Positions 34,669 to 41,212 are shown, counted from the first letter of the stretch. The stretch: DNA of 64,000 bases from Piscirickettsiaceae bacterium (GCA_013215775.1 JABSQO010000003.1:86784-150783), one strand, 5' to 3'. Notes: a model not told the origin generated them from the sequence alone. Numbers and translations are program-made.

Positions 34669-34751
34669 CAAAGTTTTGGAAATTTGTAGAGAGATGGCTG
34701 GCAGTTGTGCTGACCGCTCTGTTTTTAATTGGAAGCTGGTTGTGGGAGTAG
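34665..34751 (+). CDS. Very small membrane peptide
   Basis: This 28-residue frame starts with a GTG overlapping the previous stop codon (GTGA) and encodes a single hydrophobic helix flanked by Trp residues (KFWKF, SWLWE). It is too short for certainty, but the overlap and the close next gene fit an operon member. Confidence 0.4.
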   Translation: MTKFWKFVERWLAVVLTALFLIGSWLWE

Positions 34752-34755
34752 CTTG

Positions 34756-35100
34756 ATGGAAAAAGTAAGAGTTTCCGCCAGTAAGAGAGGATTCGACGGC
34801 GGTGTTGACTTTCATGTTTACACGTCCACTCACGTTGGTATACCCATCGCACTTTCTCCCAGAGACCTGGGAATGACTCCGCTACCAACATTCGATCTTA
34901 CCAATGACTCAGCTCAAGAAATGATGGACAGCTTGTGGGGGATTGGGTTTCGCCCATCTGAGGGATCTGGTAGCGCAGGCGCTCTTGCCGCAACACAGCG
35001 CCATCTCGATGATATGAGAAAGCTGGCTTTTGCTCACGTGGATGCCGATGGCCCCACCACCGTATCTATCAAAGTTGATGAGCCAGTTTGGAGAGAGTGA
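34756..35100 (+). CDS. Hypothetical protein
   Basis: The 114-residue protein is soluble, with a beta-like start (MEKVRVSASKRGF) and a Gly/Ser loop (SEGSGSAG) near residue 70. The ATG at 34756 is preferred over one 27 bases upstream that lies in the preceding peptide gene. It ends at the start of the HD hydrolase gene. No family recognised. Confidence 0.65.
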   Translation: MEKVRVSASKRGFDGGVDFHVYTSTHVGIPIALSPRDLGMTPLPTFDLTNDSAQEMMDSLWGIGFRPSEGSGSAGALAATQRHLDDMRKLAFAHVDADGPTTVSIKVDEPVWRE

Positions 35101-35618
35101 TGAGTTTAATTAGAAGAGCTAAGAGATTCGCCGAAGAGCGTCACGGTGAAATCAACCAGATTCGCAAGTACACCGGCGAGCCGTATATCACTCATCCAGC
35201 GGCAGTGGCAAAGATTGTCGCGTCGGTCAAACACACTGACGAAATGATTGCGGCATCTTGGCTACACGACACTGTTGAAGACACCCGAGCCACCACTGAA
35301 GACATTTACGACTTGTTTGGGAGCGAGGTTGGCTACTTGGTTCAGTGTGTGACTGACGTAAGCAAGTTAAGTGACGGCAATAGAGCAGTCAGAAAAGCGC
35401 TAGATCGCAACCACATTGCTCAAGCTAGTGCAGGTGCGCAAACGATCAAGCTGGCTGACTTAATTCACAACACATTGAGCATTGTCGAGCACGGGGGCGA
35501 CTTTGCGAAGATATATTTAGCAGAAAAGAGATTGTTATTGGACGTTTTACGAGACGGTGACAAGGATTTATGGGCACGAGCATATTGGCTCGCAAGACAA
35601 GGGGATGTGGGTGAGTAA
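35100..35618 (+). CDS. HD-domain hydrolase, SpoT/MESH1-like (probable (p)ppGpp hydrolase)
   Basis: The 172-residue protein matches the hydrolase domain of RelA/SpoT and small alarmone hydrolases: RKYTGEPYITHPAAVA with His32, SWLHDTVEDT with His56-Asp57 and Glu60-Asp61, and KLADLIHNT with Asp120 and Asn124. No synthetase or TGS part is present, and the length is that of a stand-alone MESH1-type enzyme. It would remove the 3' pyrophosphate of (p)ppGpp in the infected cell. The ATG overlaps the previous stop as TGATG. Confidence 0.85.
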   Translation: MSLIRRAKRFAEERHGEINQIRKYTGEPYITHPAAVAKIVASVKHTDEMIAASWLHDTVEDTRATTEDIYDLFGSEVGYLVQCVTDVSKLSDGNRAVRKALDRNHIAQASAGAQTIKLADLIHNTLSIVEHGGDFAKIYLAEKRLLLDVLRDGDKDLWARAYWLARQGDVGE

Positions 35619-35832
35619 ATTAAAATCATTAATGGTAGGAATACCAGAAGATCAAGCGCGACAAATACTAAATGCGGCGGCTGAAGAAAAAATTGAGATT
35701 GTCAATAGAATGACCGACCAATTCAACCGATTAATCAACCCTACAGCCGTTCAGCAACACAGCGTTGCGAGAGACTTGGTTGACAAGGCATTGGAGCGTG
35801 CGCGTCAGTCCTCACTTGAGGAGAGCTCGTGA
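35611..35832 (+). CDS. Small helical protein
   Basis: The 73-residue protein is helical and charged (PEDQARQILNAAAEEKIEIV). I chose the GTG at 35611, which overlaps the HD gene end and has AAGGGG at good distance; an in-frame ATG two codons upstream is possible. Function unknown. Confidence 0.6.
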   Translation: MSKLKSLMVGIPEDQARQILNAAAEEKIEIVNRMTDQFNRLINPTAVQQHSVARDLVDKALERARQSSLEESS

Positions 35833-35963
35833 TGGACTTTACCCCGTTGTGTTGGATTGTTGGGGTTGGTGGTTACGTTCTCGCACTTGCCGCCTTTCTC
35901 ATAGGTGAGTGGGCCAGTGAGGGTAAAGAATGTGACCAGAGCAATGGGAGCGACTTCCAATGA
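35832..35963 (+). CDS. Small single-span membrane protein
   Basis: The 43-residue frame encodes one hydrophobic helix (about residues 6-24) and an acidic, Ser/Asn-rich tail. It overlaps both neighbours (stop/start overlaps), which supports translation. Confidence 0.55.
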   Translation: MDFTPLCWIVGVGGYVLALAAFLIGEWASEGKECDQSNGSDFQ

Positions 35964-36349
35964 GAAGTGAAAAGATAGATAAGAGAATTGTTCAACACAT
36001 TCGCTCTCGATACACGATGGTTGATGTGATCGCCAAGAGAGGGTTGTTCAACCAGCGATGTCACCAGAACGCCGTTCAGTTTGCTTCAGAGAATAAAGGC
36101 TATGGCGTAGCAGAGGTCATTTACATTGACGGCGGCACGCCGATTCTCCACTACGTCAATACCAGGGCTGGCAGATTCTACGAGACAACATTGGGCTTTG
36201 AGGCCAGTGACCTTGAATATTACAAAATCAGGGACATAAACCCTAGCGATCATCAAAACATCGTAGGCGAGTTCAGACGGTCGCTTGAGGGCTGGCGCAA
36301 TGAATACACAAACTGGTTCACGCGACTGTATGTCGATAGGGTCGTCTAA
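35960..36349 (+). CDS. Hypothetical protein with a Cys-His arrangement
   Basis: The 129-residue protein has a RCHQNAVQFA helix (Cys34), then strands with IYIDGGTPILHYVN and GRFYETTLGF. The order Cys-helix, strands, His is that of papain-like folds, but I cannot confirm a family. The start overlaps the previous stop (ATGA). Confidence 0.65.
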   Translation: MRSEKIDKRIVQHIRSRYTMVDVIAKRGLFNQRCHQNAVQFASENKGYGVAEVIYIDGGTPILHYVNTRAGRFYETTLGFEASDLEYYKIRDINPSDHQNIVGEFRRSLEGWRNEYTNWFTRLYVDRVV

Positions 36350-36441
36350 TGTACCCAGAGCCACCAGACGACCACACAGGTTGGTTCTTCGGAATCATGT
36401 TTTTGATCCTGTGCGGGCTGATGTTATTAGAAAAGTTTTAA
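36349..36441 (+). CDS. Very small membrane peptide
   Basis: This 30-residue frame starts in a TAATG overlap with the preceding gene and encodes one hydrophobic helix after an acidic, Pro-rich start (MYPEPPDDH). It is a plausible fourth tiny membrane protein of the operon. Confidence 0.45.
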   Translation: MYPEPPDDHTGWFFGIMFLILCGLMLLEKF

Positions 36442-36595
36442 AAGGCGAGTGGCAATCCTAGAGATGATTGTCTCAATCGGGCGAGTGATAGCGTCCACAC
36501 CACAAGATAACCTGCCATCCGAAGTGCTGCTCGCTATCATAAGTTAGTAGGAAAGGTTATCAGCTATCACGTTAATTAATCAAAGGGAGAGACCA
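36442..36595 (+). other. Intergenic region with an 8-bp inverted repeat
   Basis: No gene is seen in these 154 bp. TGATAGCG (near 36486) and CGCTATCA (near 36532) are inverted copies about 40 bp apart, each next to a GCGAG or GCTCG element. It might be a hairpin leader or terminator, or an operator pair. Confidence 0.3.
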
Positions 36596-36871
36596 ATGGA
36601 TGCTTACGTTATTATAAAATTCAAGATTAAAGACATTATTGATCAGGAGAGTCTCGATGAGGCATACGACGGCAACATGTCAGCCTGTGTTAAAGACAGC
36701 ATAGAGAATGAGGGGCTCGGTGGGGTGATTGAAGATGACTACAGAATATTGGACTCAGGAAGTTTGTCGCCTGTCCCTGGTCTAGCCATAACCTCCAAGC
36801 AAGCGGTCGAAATGATGAGAGCGGGCGGGTACATAATTAGCGATAAATTGCCTGAGTTTGAGTCCTCATGA
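36596..36871 (+). CDS. Hypothetical acidic protein
   Basis: The 91-residue acidic protein starts MDAYVIIKFKIKDII and has a strong ribosome site (AAAGGGAGAG). It overlaps the next gene by 4 bp. No family is recognised. Confidence 0.65.
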   Translation: MDAYVIIKFKIKDIIDQESLDEAYDGNMSACVKDSIENEGLGGVIEDDYRILDSGSLSPVPGLAITSKQAVEMMRAGGYIISDKLPEFESS

Positions 36872-37158
36872 GATTCGACATACCTGTTCCTGCTAGAAGA
36901 GCGGGCAAGTCCATGATGCAAGCGGCTCAGGCGAAGTTCTTTGCGGATGAGGCTCACTTCATTAGCACACCATCGGGTGTGAGCGTTTGGTTCGACGAGC
37001 TTCGGGCTATTGAAATAGCCAGACCCAAGATCCACCTGGTCAACGCCATTCGTGAGTCTATTGTTGGCAAGATGCGAGCTGAAAGCGAGCAGAAGGCCAG
37101 GGAGGTGATAATGATCGAGGTTATGGGCGATTGCCTTGGTATTCGGGGTTATTTGTAA
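36868..37158 (+). CDS. Hypothetical protein
   Basis: The 96-residue protein is mixed alpha/beta with a basic start and helical C-terminal half (AESEQKAREVIMIEVMGD). ATGA overlap with the preceding gene and TAATG overlap with the next. Function unknown. Confidence 0.65.
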   Translation: MRFDIPVPARRAGKSMMQAAQAKFFADEAHFISTPSGVSVWFDELRAIEIARPKIHLVNAIRESIVGKMRAESEQKAREVIMIEVMGDCLGIRGYL

Positions 37159-37412
37159 TGGCTATTTTGGGCCATAAGGCTGCAACTGTCGGCACAATGT
37201 TAAGCATGTTGTCCACCACCCACACTGACAAGCAAATTTTGCACATGCTCTCTCAAGAGAAGATCCAGAAGATTTTGAGAATTGTCAGAAAAGCGCCAAT
37301 TGAGAAGCGCACCGGAGCTGACATATCGTGCCCTGTTTGTGGGTATTACTGTCTAGGCAAAGGCGGTATCGGTTGTGTTGATAAGCCTAGCTTGGTGGAA
37401 CTTCACAACTGA
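37158..37412 (+). CDS. Small protein with a zinc-ribbon-like end
   Basis: The 84-residue protein is helical, then has CPVCGYYC and a further Cys (GIGCVDK) near the C-terminus, which suggests a zinc knuckle. It is the last plus-strand gene; its 3' end overlaps the convergent lipoprotein gene by 26 bp. Confidence 0.65.
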   Translation: MAILGHKAATVGTMLSMLSTTHTDKQILHMLSQEKIQKILRIVRKAPIEKRTGADISCPVCGYYCLGKGGIGCVDKPSLVELHN

Positions 37413-37674
37413 ATGTAATTTCGGCAGCGGAACAGCGAATGTAGGGTATTCCTATTGTCGTGTCCGAGGCTAATTCAACTGGCGACTCATTCCTTCCAGC
37501 GCAGAACCTAACAGCCTCTTCACGCAGGTGTCTGAGTACGGAACTGGGCGCCCCTACCGCACACGCATCACTTGTTCTTGATAGGTTGTATTTATTCTCT
37601 TCCAACGAGGTGAATTTGGTAGTTGCACAGCCTGATAGTGTGACAATGATCAGGATTGATAAGATGGTCTTCAT
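37387..37674 (-). CDS. Small lipoprotein
   Basis: The 95-residue protein begins with a signal peptide and lipobox LSGC (Cys at residue 16), followed by Ala-Thr, which favours the outer membrane. The mature part has four more Cys residues that could form disulfides. GAGAG lies before the ATG. It could alter the cell surface, for example in superinfection exclusion, but that is inference. Confidence 0.65.
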   Translation of the reverse strand: MKTILSILIIVTLSGCATTKFTSLEENKYNLSRTSDACAVGAPSSVLRHLREEAVRFCAGRNESPVELASDTTIGIPYIRCSAAEITFSCEVPPS

Positions 37675-37692
37675 GTTTGTTCGGTCTCTCGT

Positions 37693-37737
37693 CGGTAGTA
37701 TAAGGTTAGCTGGGAATTGTCGGCCGGTAGTATAAGG
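37693..37737 (-). promoter_or_regulatory. Pair of direct repeats ahead of the lipoprotein gene
   Basis: CGGTAGTATAAGG occurs at 37693-37705 and 37725-37737, a 32-bp period. Read on the minus strand each holds a -10-like TATACT. They lie 19-63 bp before the lipoprotein start and may be two promoters or operators. Confidence 0.45.
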
Positions 37738-37847
37738 AAAGCACTTTATAGTGGAAAATATTGGCTCCTATACCTAGGTGCTTTTTGAGAATTTCTAGGA
37801 CTTTGTTATTTTCTATCTAACTTGCTACTTACTCACTCATAAACAAG

Positions 37848-37877
37848 TTAGAGCGTGACACAATTATCACGCTCTAA
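37848..37877. terminator. Two-way terminator-like hairpin
   Basis: TTAGAGCGTGA and TCACGCTCTAA form a perfect 11-pair stem with an 8-nt loop. It lies 9 bp after the end of the gene at 37886-38494. Both sides have T-rich tails, though not long U-runs. Confidence 0.6.
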
Positions 37878-37885
37878 TCGTTTGC

Positions 37886-38494
37886 TTATTTCTTCGCGCT
37901 TGCTTTGCACATTTTCAATAGTTGCTTGCTTTCGTCGCTGTCTTTTAATGATAGCATTTTGTTTTCTTTGTCGTACTCTGTAATGTTCATTATGTGAGTT
38001 GCAAACGCTGTGCTTGATGTCTGCGTGTCTGCTGTATTGATAGCGTAATGATTGCGTATGTCTGTCGCTTTCATACTGTCATTCTCGATACAGATAGCAC
38101 TTGAAGATTGACGTTGCTTTGTTGACATTGCTTTGCTATGTCGCGTCATGTTGAGCAAGTGCGCTACAACGTGAGACGTAAACGTCTTAGACTTGCACAA
38201 AACGTCAGTCTTTAGACTGTTGATAATTTCAGTACACTTTATAAGAGCGTATGCGTTGCTGTACGCTGTCGTTTTGTTGTACTGCTTGATCTTACTAGTA
38301 CATGATAAAACAACGTCTGTAGAGCTTAGCGCTACGCTAAAATTAAGTATATGTCTCGACACTGCTTCGCTAGTAGCGTCAAGCTCGATACGTTCTGATA
38401 ATTCGCGTTGAATTTTCGCGTTGCTTGCAATGTTAGATAATTTTACGTTAGATAATGATTTTATGTTTTGAATGTGCTTAGTAGAATGTGTCAT
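37886..38494 (-). CDS. Protein without Gly, Pro or Trp, inside the GG/CC-free island
   Basis: The 202-residue frame starts at 38494 with AAGAGAG eight bases upstream, a usable ribosome site that also lacks GG. The product is rich in Ser, Thr, Lys, Asn and Ala and has not one Gly, Pro or Trp, because GGN, CCN and TGG codons are excluded by the DNA rule. Helices are likely; no family, signal or membrane segment is seen. Whether the protein has a function or merely fills the island is open. Confidence 0.6.
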   Translation of the reverse strand: MTHSTKHIQNIKSLSNVKLSNIASNAKIQRELSERIELDATSEAVSRHILNFSVALSSTDVVLSCTSKIKQYNKTTAYSNAYALIKCTEIINSLKTDVLCKSKTFTSHVVAHLLNMTRHSKAMSTKQRQSSSAICIENDSMKATDIRNHYAINTADTQTSSTAFATHIMNITEYDKENKMLSLKDSDESKQLLKMCKASAKK

Positions 38495-38812
38495 TATATG
38501 CTCTCTTTATAGTTAGTTAGTTTAGTAGTACGTTGCAGTGAGTGACTTGTTATTGCTTAGTCTTGATACTGACTTAATAAGCGTATCGTGCTAAGTCGTT
38601 AACGCTGTTTCGCTGTAACGTGTAAACATAATAGCACGCTGAACAATACACGCAAGCACTAAATGCAAAATAAATGTAAATAAAGTGTAAGTGACTGATT
38701 GATATAGAGATAAAAGCTAAAATAAATGTTGCAATTGTAAGAAGTAGCATAAAAAGCGTGTAAATGCGACGTTTTAAGCGTGTATATAAAGAGTGTATTC
38801 CGTCAGCGTGTA
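38495..38812. other. Noncoding right part of the island
   Basis: I see no credible gene here. The left half is T-rich and the right half is A-rich on the plus strand. It contains weak GTGACTT-like half-sites (near 38540 and 38690) and many GCGT/ACGC words. A promoter for the minus-strand gene at 38494 may lie in it but no clear -35/-10 pair stands out. Confidence 0.4.
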
Positions 38813-38880
38813 GATGAGGAACATTCTCAAATGAGGACGATTGCTAAATGAGGAGCGTTCTCATTTAAGAACGATTTCAC
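38813..38880. repeat. Four 17-bp tandem repeats (iteron-like)
   Basis: Four consecutive 17-bp units share the pattern AATGAGGANCNTTCTCA: units start at 38813, 38830, 38847 and 38864, the last one being degraded. They begin 12 bp after the island ends. Tandem units of this size are typical of protein-binding iterons at replication origins or operators. Confidence 0.6.
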
Positions 38881-38951
38881 TTTCCATGGAGAAGGAACTT
38901 GGTTCGCGCGTACGCAGATAGCTAGCCTTTCCCAATCAGGTTTCCATGGAG
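38881..38951. repeat. Direct repeat TTTCCATGGAG
   Basis: TTTCCATGGAG occurs at 38881-38891 and again exactly 60 bp later at 38941-38951, directly after the iterons. Each holds a CCATGG palindrome. A related CTCCATGGAA lies near 40531. Confidence 0.6.
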
Positions 38952-39127
38952 CAAACCACTTCCAGACCCACTTCCGCTCTGGCACTGGCGCAATGCCCCA
39001 GCCTCTCCCACCAAGGAAACCTCACATCGGTGCGACAACCGATACCCTCTCCCGCTCACCAAGTAAAGAAAAGAGCGAATTAACGCCCTTCCCTTCACCT
39101 CATGTTATTAGCGTCCGTAGACGGTCC
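38881..39127. other. Noncoding region rich in CCWWGG hexamers
   Basis: No gene is seen. The plus strand is C-rich in its second half. CCATGG occurs twice and CCAAGG once. It continues a set of nine CCWWGG hexamers found only in noncoding parts of 38.88-40.60 kb. Confidence 0.4.
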
Positions 39128-39328
39128 CTATTGCATCATGCGTCGGTGCGAACGGTTGTGTTGTGCTTCTACAAACATGTCATCTTCCACTTGGGTTGCT
39201 AACATCTCCATATCGAGTGCTAAATCGTCCATCGACGTTGCTTCCAACTCGTCAAACTCTTCAGCAGTGATCTCCACGTGCTCCACACCTTCAATCATTA
39301 CCCAATTAACGTCTAATAAATTGCTCAT
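39128..39328 (-). CDS. Small acidic protein
   Basis: The 66-residue protein is acidic in its middle (EEFDELEATSMDDLALDMEM) and basic at its end. AGAGAG precedes the ATG, and a 26-bp promoter-like element lies 47 bp upstream. Function unknown; an acidic DNA mimic or a small inhibitor is possible. Confidence 0.6.
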   Translation of the reverse strand: MSNLLDVNWVMIEGVEHVEITAEEFDELEATSMDDLALDMEMLATQVEDDMFVEAQHNRSHRRMMQ

Positions 39329-39374
39329 TTGGTTGCTCTCTTTTGTTTCGTCTCGTAGCGAATTTGCTACAGTT

Positions 39375-39400
39375 CTAGTATCTCAACTGAGCATTGGAAT
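39375..39400 (-). promoter_or_regulatory. TTGAGATAAT-type promoter element
   Basis: On the minus strand the element has ATTCCAATG, then TTGAGATACTAG. It is 47 bp before the start codon of the 66-residue gene. One of seven copies. Confidence 0.65.
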
Positions 39401-39547
39401 AGCGGTCGGAGGGTTGACACTACCGAGCGGTAACAATCGACGCCCAATGACGCTTTCCTTGGTGTTTCGGCGTGTACGGGAATGGCCTGCAATCACCTTG
39501 GCCTGCGTTAGCCTGAAATTGCCAAGGAACGGTGGACTGTCACCCAT
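39401..39547. other. Noncoding gap with three CCWWGG hexamers
   Basis: Between a terminator and a promoter element this 147-bp gap holds no gene. It has two CCTTGG and one CCAAGG and a GAAATTGCCAAGG segment that resembles one at 40570-40590. Confidence 0.35.
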
Positions 39548-39575
39548 AAAAAAGCCCCAATTAAGGGGCTTTTTT
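39548..39575. terminator. Two-way terminator
   Basis: AAAAAAGCCCC and GGGGCTTTTTT are inverted copies around AATTAA. The stem with A- and U-runs on both sides is a standard factor-independent terminator in either direction. It follows the end of the gene at 39596-40195. Confidence 0.85.
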
Positions 39576-39595
39576 GATTGCCTGGTGTCGGTGGA

Positions 39596-40195
39596 CTACG
39601 CTGCCTTTTGGAAAGCCAAACCAGTGATGATGCCTGATACATAGCCTTGATAAATCATCAACGCCTCACCACGTTCAAAACTGTCGCCGTCATTGCCTTC
39701 GCCGCGAGTGTGGATGTACCAAGTGTACTCATCATCCTCATTAAGCTCGTCGTTCCGTAGCAGTGCAACACTGGCGGTGCGGCTATTGAATTCCGATACG
39801 GTCAGTAATGGTTCGGATGAGCTGAACTCGTGCACTTCACCACAGTCGGGACAAGGCACTTTACTCATTGCCTCTTGAAAGGAGTCAGCCAGCTCGTCAA
39901 CTTCCACCTCAGACGCAACTTCATGTCCTGGCTCAATCTCAGGCTCACGTTGCTTTGGCTTGGTGTCACTGAGAATTGATGGGACTCGAATAATCTTGAC
40001 ATCAATGCCCATGTTGCTAAATAGATTGGCAATCGCATCTTGAACACCATCCGCCGGATTGGCAGCGTTCTTTAGCCGCAGTTCGTCCAGTGCTTTGACG
40101 TGACCCAACTGAATCTCGTCTAGCGTCTTCATGTGGCCCAATCGTACTCCCGCTAGGTGTACCCGTTGTTGGTCAAGTAAACTATCTTCTGTCAT
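39596..40195 (-). CDS. Hypothetical protein with helical repeat and CPDC motif
   Basis: The 199-residue protein has an N-terminal helical repeat (RLGHMKTLDE, QLGHVKALDE, i.e. three 9-10-residue units), an acidic linker, and a region with CPDCGEVH, half of a zinc site. The C-terminal part (YTWYIHTRGEG, ALMIYQGYVSGII) is unassigned. GAGGAG precedes the ATG at 40195. Confidence 0.65.
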   Translation of the reverse strand: MTEDSLLDQQRVHLAGVRLGHMKTLDEIQLGHVKALDELRLKNAANPADGVQDAIANLFSNMGIDVKIIRVPSILSDTKPKQREPEIEPGHEVASEVEVDELADSFQEAMSKVPCPDCGEVHEFSSSEPLLTVSEFNSRTASVALLRNDELNEDDEYTWYIHTRGEGNDGDSFERGEALMIYQGYVSGIITGLAFQKAA

Positions 40196-40205
40196 TTGTT
40201 GCTCC

Positions 40206-40289
40206 TCATGCGTTAAGAAAAATGGTTTGAACGGCTGCAAACGCAACAACCGCCAAAATTGTATAACTAATCGTTTTAATGGTGCTCAT
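40206..40289 (-). CDS. Very small membrane peptide
   Basis: This 27-residue frame overlaps the stop of the preceding 46-residue gene as ATGA and encodes a single hydrophobic helix. It ends 10 bp before the start of the next gene. Small size limits confidence. Confidence 0.45.
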   Translation of the reverse strand: MSTIKTISYTILAVVAFAAVQTIFLNA

Positions 40290-40426
40290 GCTGACAAGAC
40301 CATGTGAAATAGTACGCCACAAGTGACTACAAAGAACGCGAACCCAATCATGTTCATTCGGTCGTCAAATAGTGCCTGTTGCTGTTGTCTCTTGGCGTCT
40401 CTGATGCTTTCGCTATATGTCTTCAT
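40286..40426 (-). CDS. Small single-span membrane protein
   Basis: The 46-residue frame has a charged, Gln-rich N-terminal half and a hydrophobic C-terminal helix (about residues 26-46). GAGAG precedes the ATG, and a palindromic site lies 37 bp upstream. Confidence 0.6.
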   Translation of the reverse strand: MKTYSESIRDAKRQQQQALFDDRMNMIGFAFFVVTCGVLFHMVLSA

Positions 40427-40452
40427 ATCTGCTCTCTCGTTAGTGAGATTAC

Positions 40453-40480
40453 ATAATAACAATAAGTCATCGGTGAGTTA
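40453..40480 (-). promoter_or_regulatory. Palindromic operator ahead of the 46-residue gene
   Basis: TAAGTCATCGGTGAGTTA (40463-40480) has two changes from the consensus. A TTATTAT hexamer region follows on the minus strand at 40453-40460. Confidence 0.5.
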
Positions 40481-40738
40481 ATCGGTAGTTCGTAGGATAA
40501 AGCAAACTACCAAGATGTCAAGGTGCAGCACTCCATGGAAAAACACCAAGGAAGAATCAAGGAAAACAGTTGGAATTGCCAAGGAGAGCAAGTGGTGTAG
40601 GTATGGAGGTAGGAGTTGGTCGGTATAGGGGCATCGAGCCGTTCCCATTCCCTTTTCTAGTCAGATAATAAATGGAGGTTCTAGCCCTACTAAAAGCCGT
40701 ACTACGAACCTCCAACTCCTAACTAAAGAGAGTAAACT
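40481..40738 (+). ncRNA. Candidate structured RNA or leader
   Basis: No gene is seen in this 258-bp stretch. TAGGAGTTGG (40610-40619) can pair with CCAACTCCTA (40712-40721), and GGAGGTTC (40674-40681) with GAACCTCC (40706-40713). The two stems share two bases and so partly compete. A 21-codon frame with a ribosome site follows. Three CCWWGG hexamers lie in the first half. The strand is uncertain. Confidence 0.35.
40570..40690 (+). repeat. Noncoding repeat copy A
   Basis: Shared words with copy B (41213-41290): TTGGAATTGCC, CGGTA, CCGTTCCC followed by TTC, and AGTCAG followed by AAATA-AAATGG. Order is kept but spacing differs, as expected for two diverged copies of a noncoding element. Confidence 0.4.
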
Positions 40739-40804
40739 ATGAAGCGGCTTACCAGCGCATGTTCATTATACCGATGTTACATATCGAGTGCTACTTCGGT
40801 ATAG
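40739..40804 (+). CDS. Possible leader peptide
   Basis: A 21-codon plus-strand frame follows the structured stretch, with AAAGAGAG seven bases before the ATG. Its 3' end runs into the end of the convergent gene at 40791. The upstream words CTAACTAAAGAGAG resemble the leader of the gene at 38494. This may be chance. Confidence 0.25.
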   Translation: MKRLTSACSLYRCYISSATSV

Positions 40805-41051
40805 TCTTGGCGGTTTCCTCAACGGTCTTCAAGTAAGCGTCGATAACATCTTCAATCGGATAACGGCACTTCCATAACTGATTGCCTCTGGTAACGAAGC
40901 TGGCTAACCGAATAGCTCTGGAGAACATCACGTTGTCGGAACTAAATTCCCGTGATCCGTCAATCTTATCGAGATGCCGCTGTGCCTCATCCGCAAGCTC
41001 ACTGTTTACATAAAGCGTGTAATTTCCAACCTTTATCTTCTGGTGCGTCAT
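40791..41051 (-). CDS. Hypothetical protein
   Basis: The 86-residue protein starts MTHQKIKVGNYTLYVNSELADE and is helical after that (ADEAQRHLDKI). The start at 41051 has GAGAAG before it; in-frame ATGs at 41087 and 41096 would make it up to 101 residues. A small DNA-binding or toxin-antitoxin-like protein is possible but not shown. Confidence 0.55.
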   Translation of the reverse strand: MTHQKIKVGNYTLYVNSELADEAQRHLDKIDGSREFSSDNVMFSRAIRLASFVTRGNQLWKCRYPIEDVIDAYLKTVEETAKTIPK

Positions 41052-41212
41052 ATCGCTTCTCGCTGTGTTGTTGTCTATGTGATACATAATATACACTCAA
41101 TCGTGGTCATAATATCGGGTGTTTCGTTAATTTCGTCACTTTCCTACATTGAGACATACCGTCGTTAGAGAACCAAGTCCCTAGAGTGAACGCGCGACTT
41201 TTTAGTGTGCTC

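Larger units (their letters stand above)
37800..38799. other. 1000-bp island with no GG or CC dinucleotide
   Basis: I read every base from the GG at 37798-37799 to the CC at 38800-38801 and found no GG and no CC between them. Other dinucleotides, including CG and GC, are common, as are runs of A or T. The rule holds across a terminator-like stem, a 202-codon gene and about 300 bp of noncoding DNA, so it acts on DNA and not on the protein. Flanking DNA has normal GG/CC. Confidence 0.9.

Noticed and set aside
36442..36595. Possible tRNA
   Set aside because: No T-loop word or four-arm fold could be built; nor did any other gap yield a tRNA.
38813..38880. CRISPR-like array
   Set aside because: The 17-bp units are tandem, with no spacers of regular length between them.
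40316..40331. Half match to the 18-bp palindrome (CACAAGTGACTA)
   Set aside because: It lies inside the coding region of a small gene, its left half is poor, and no promoter-like context is present.
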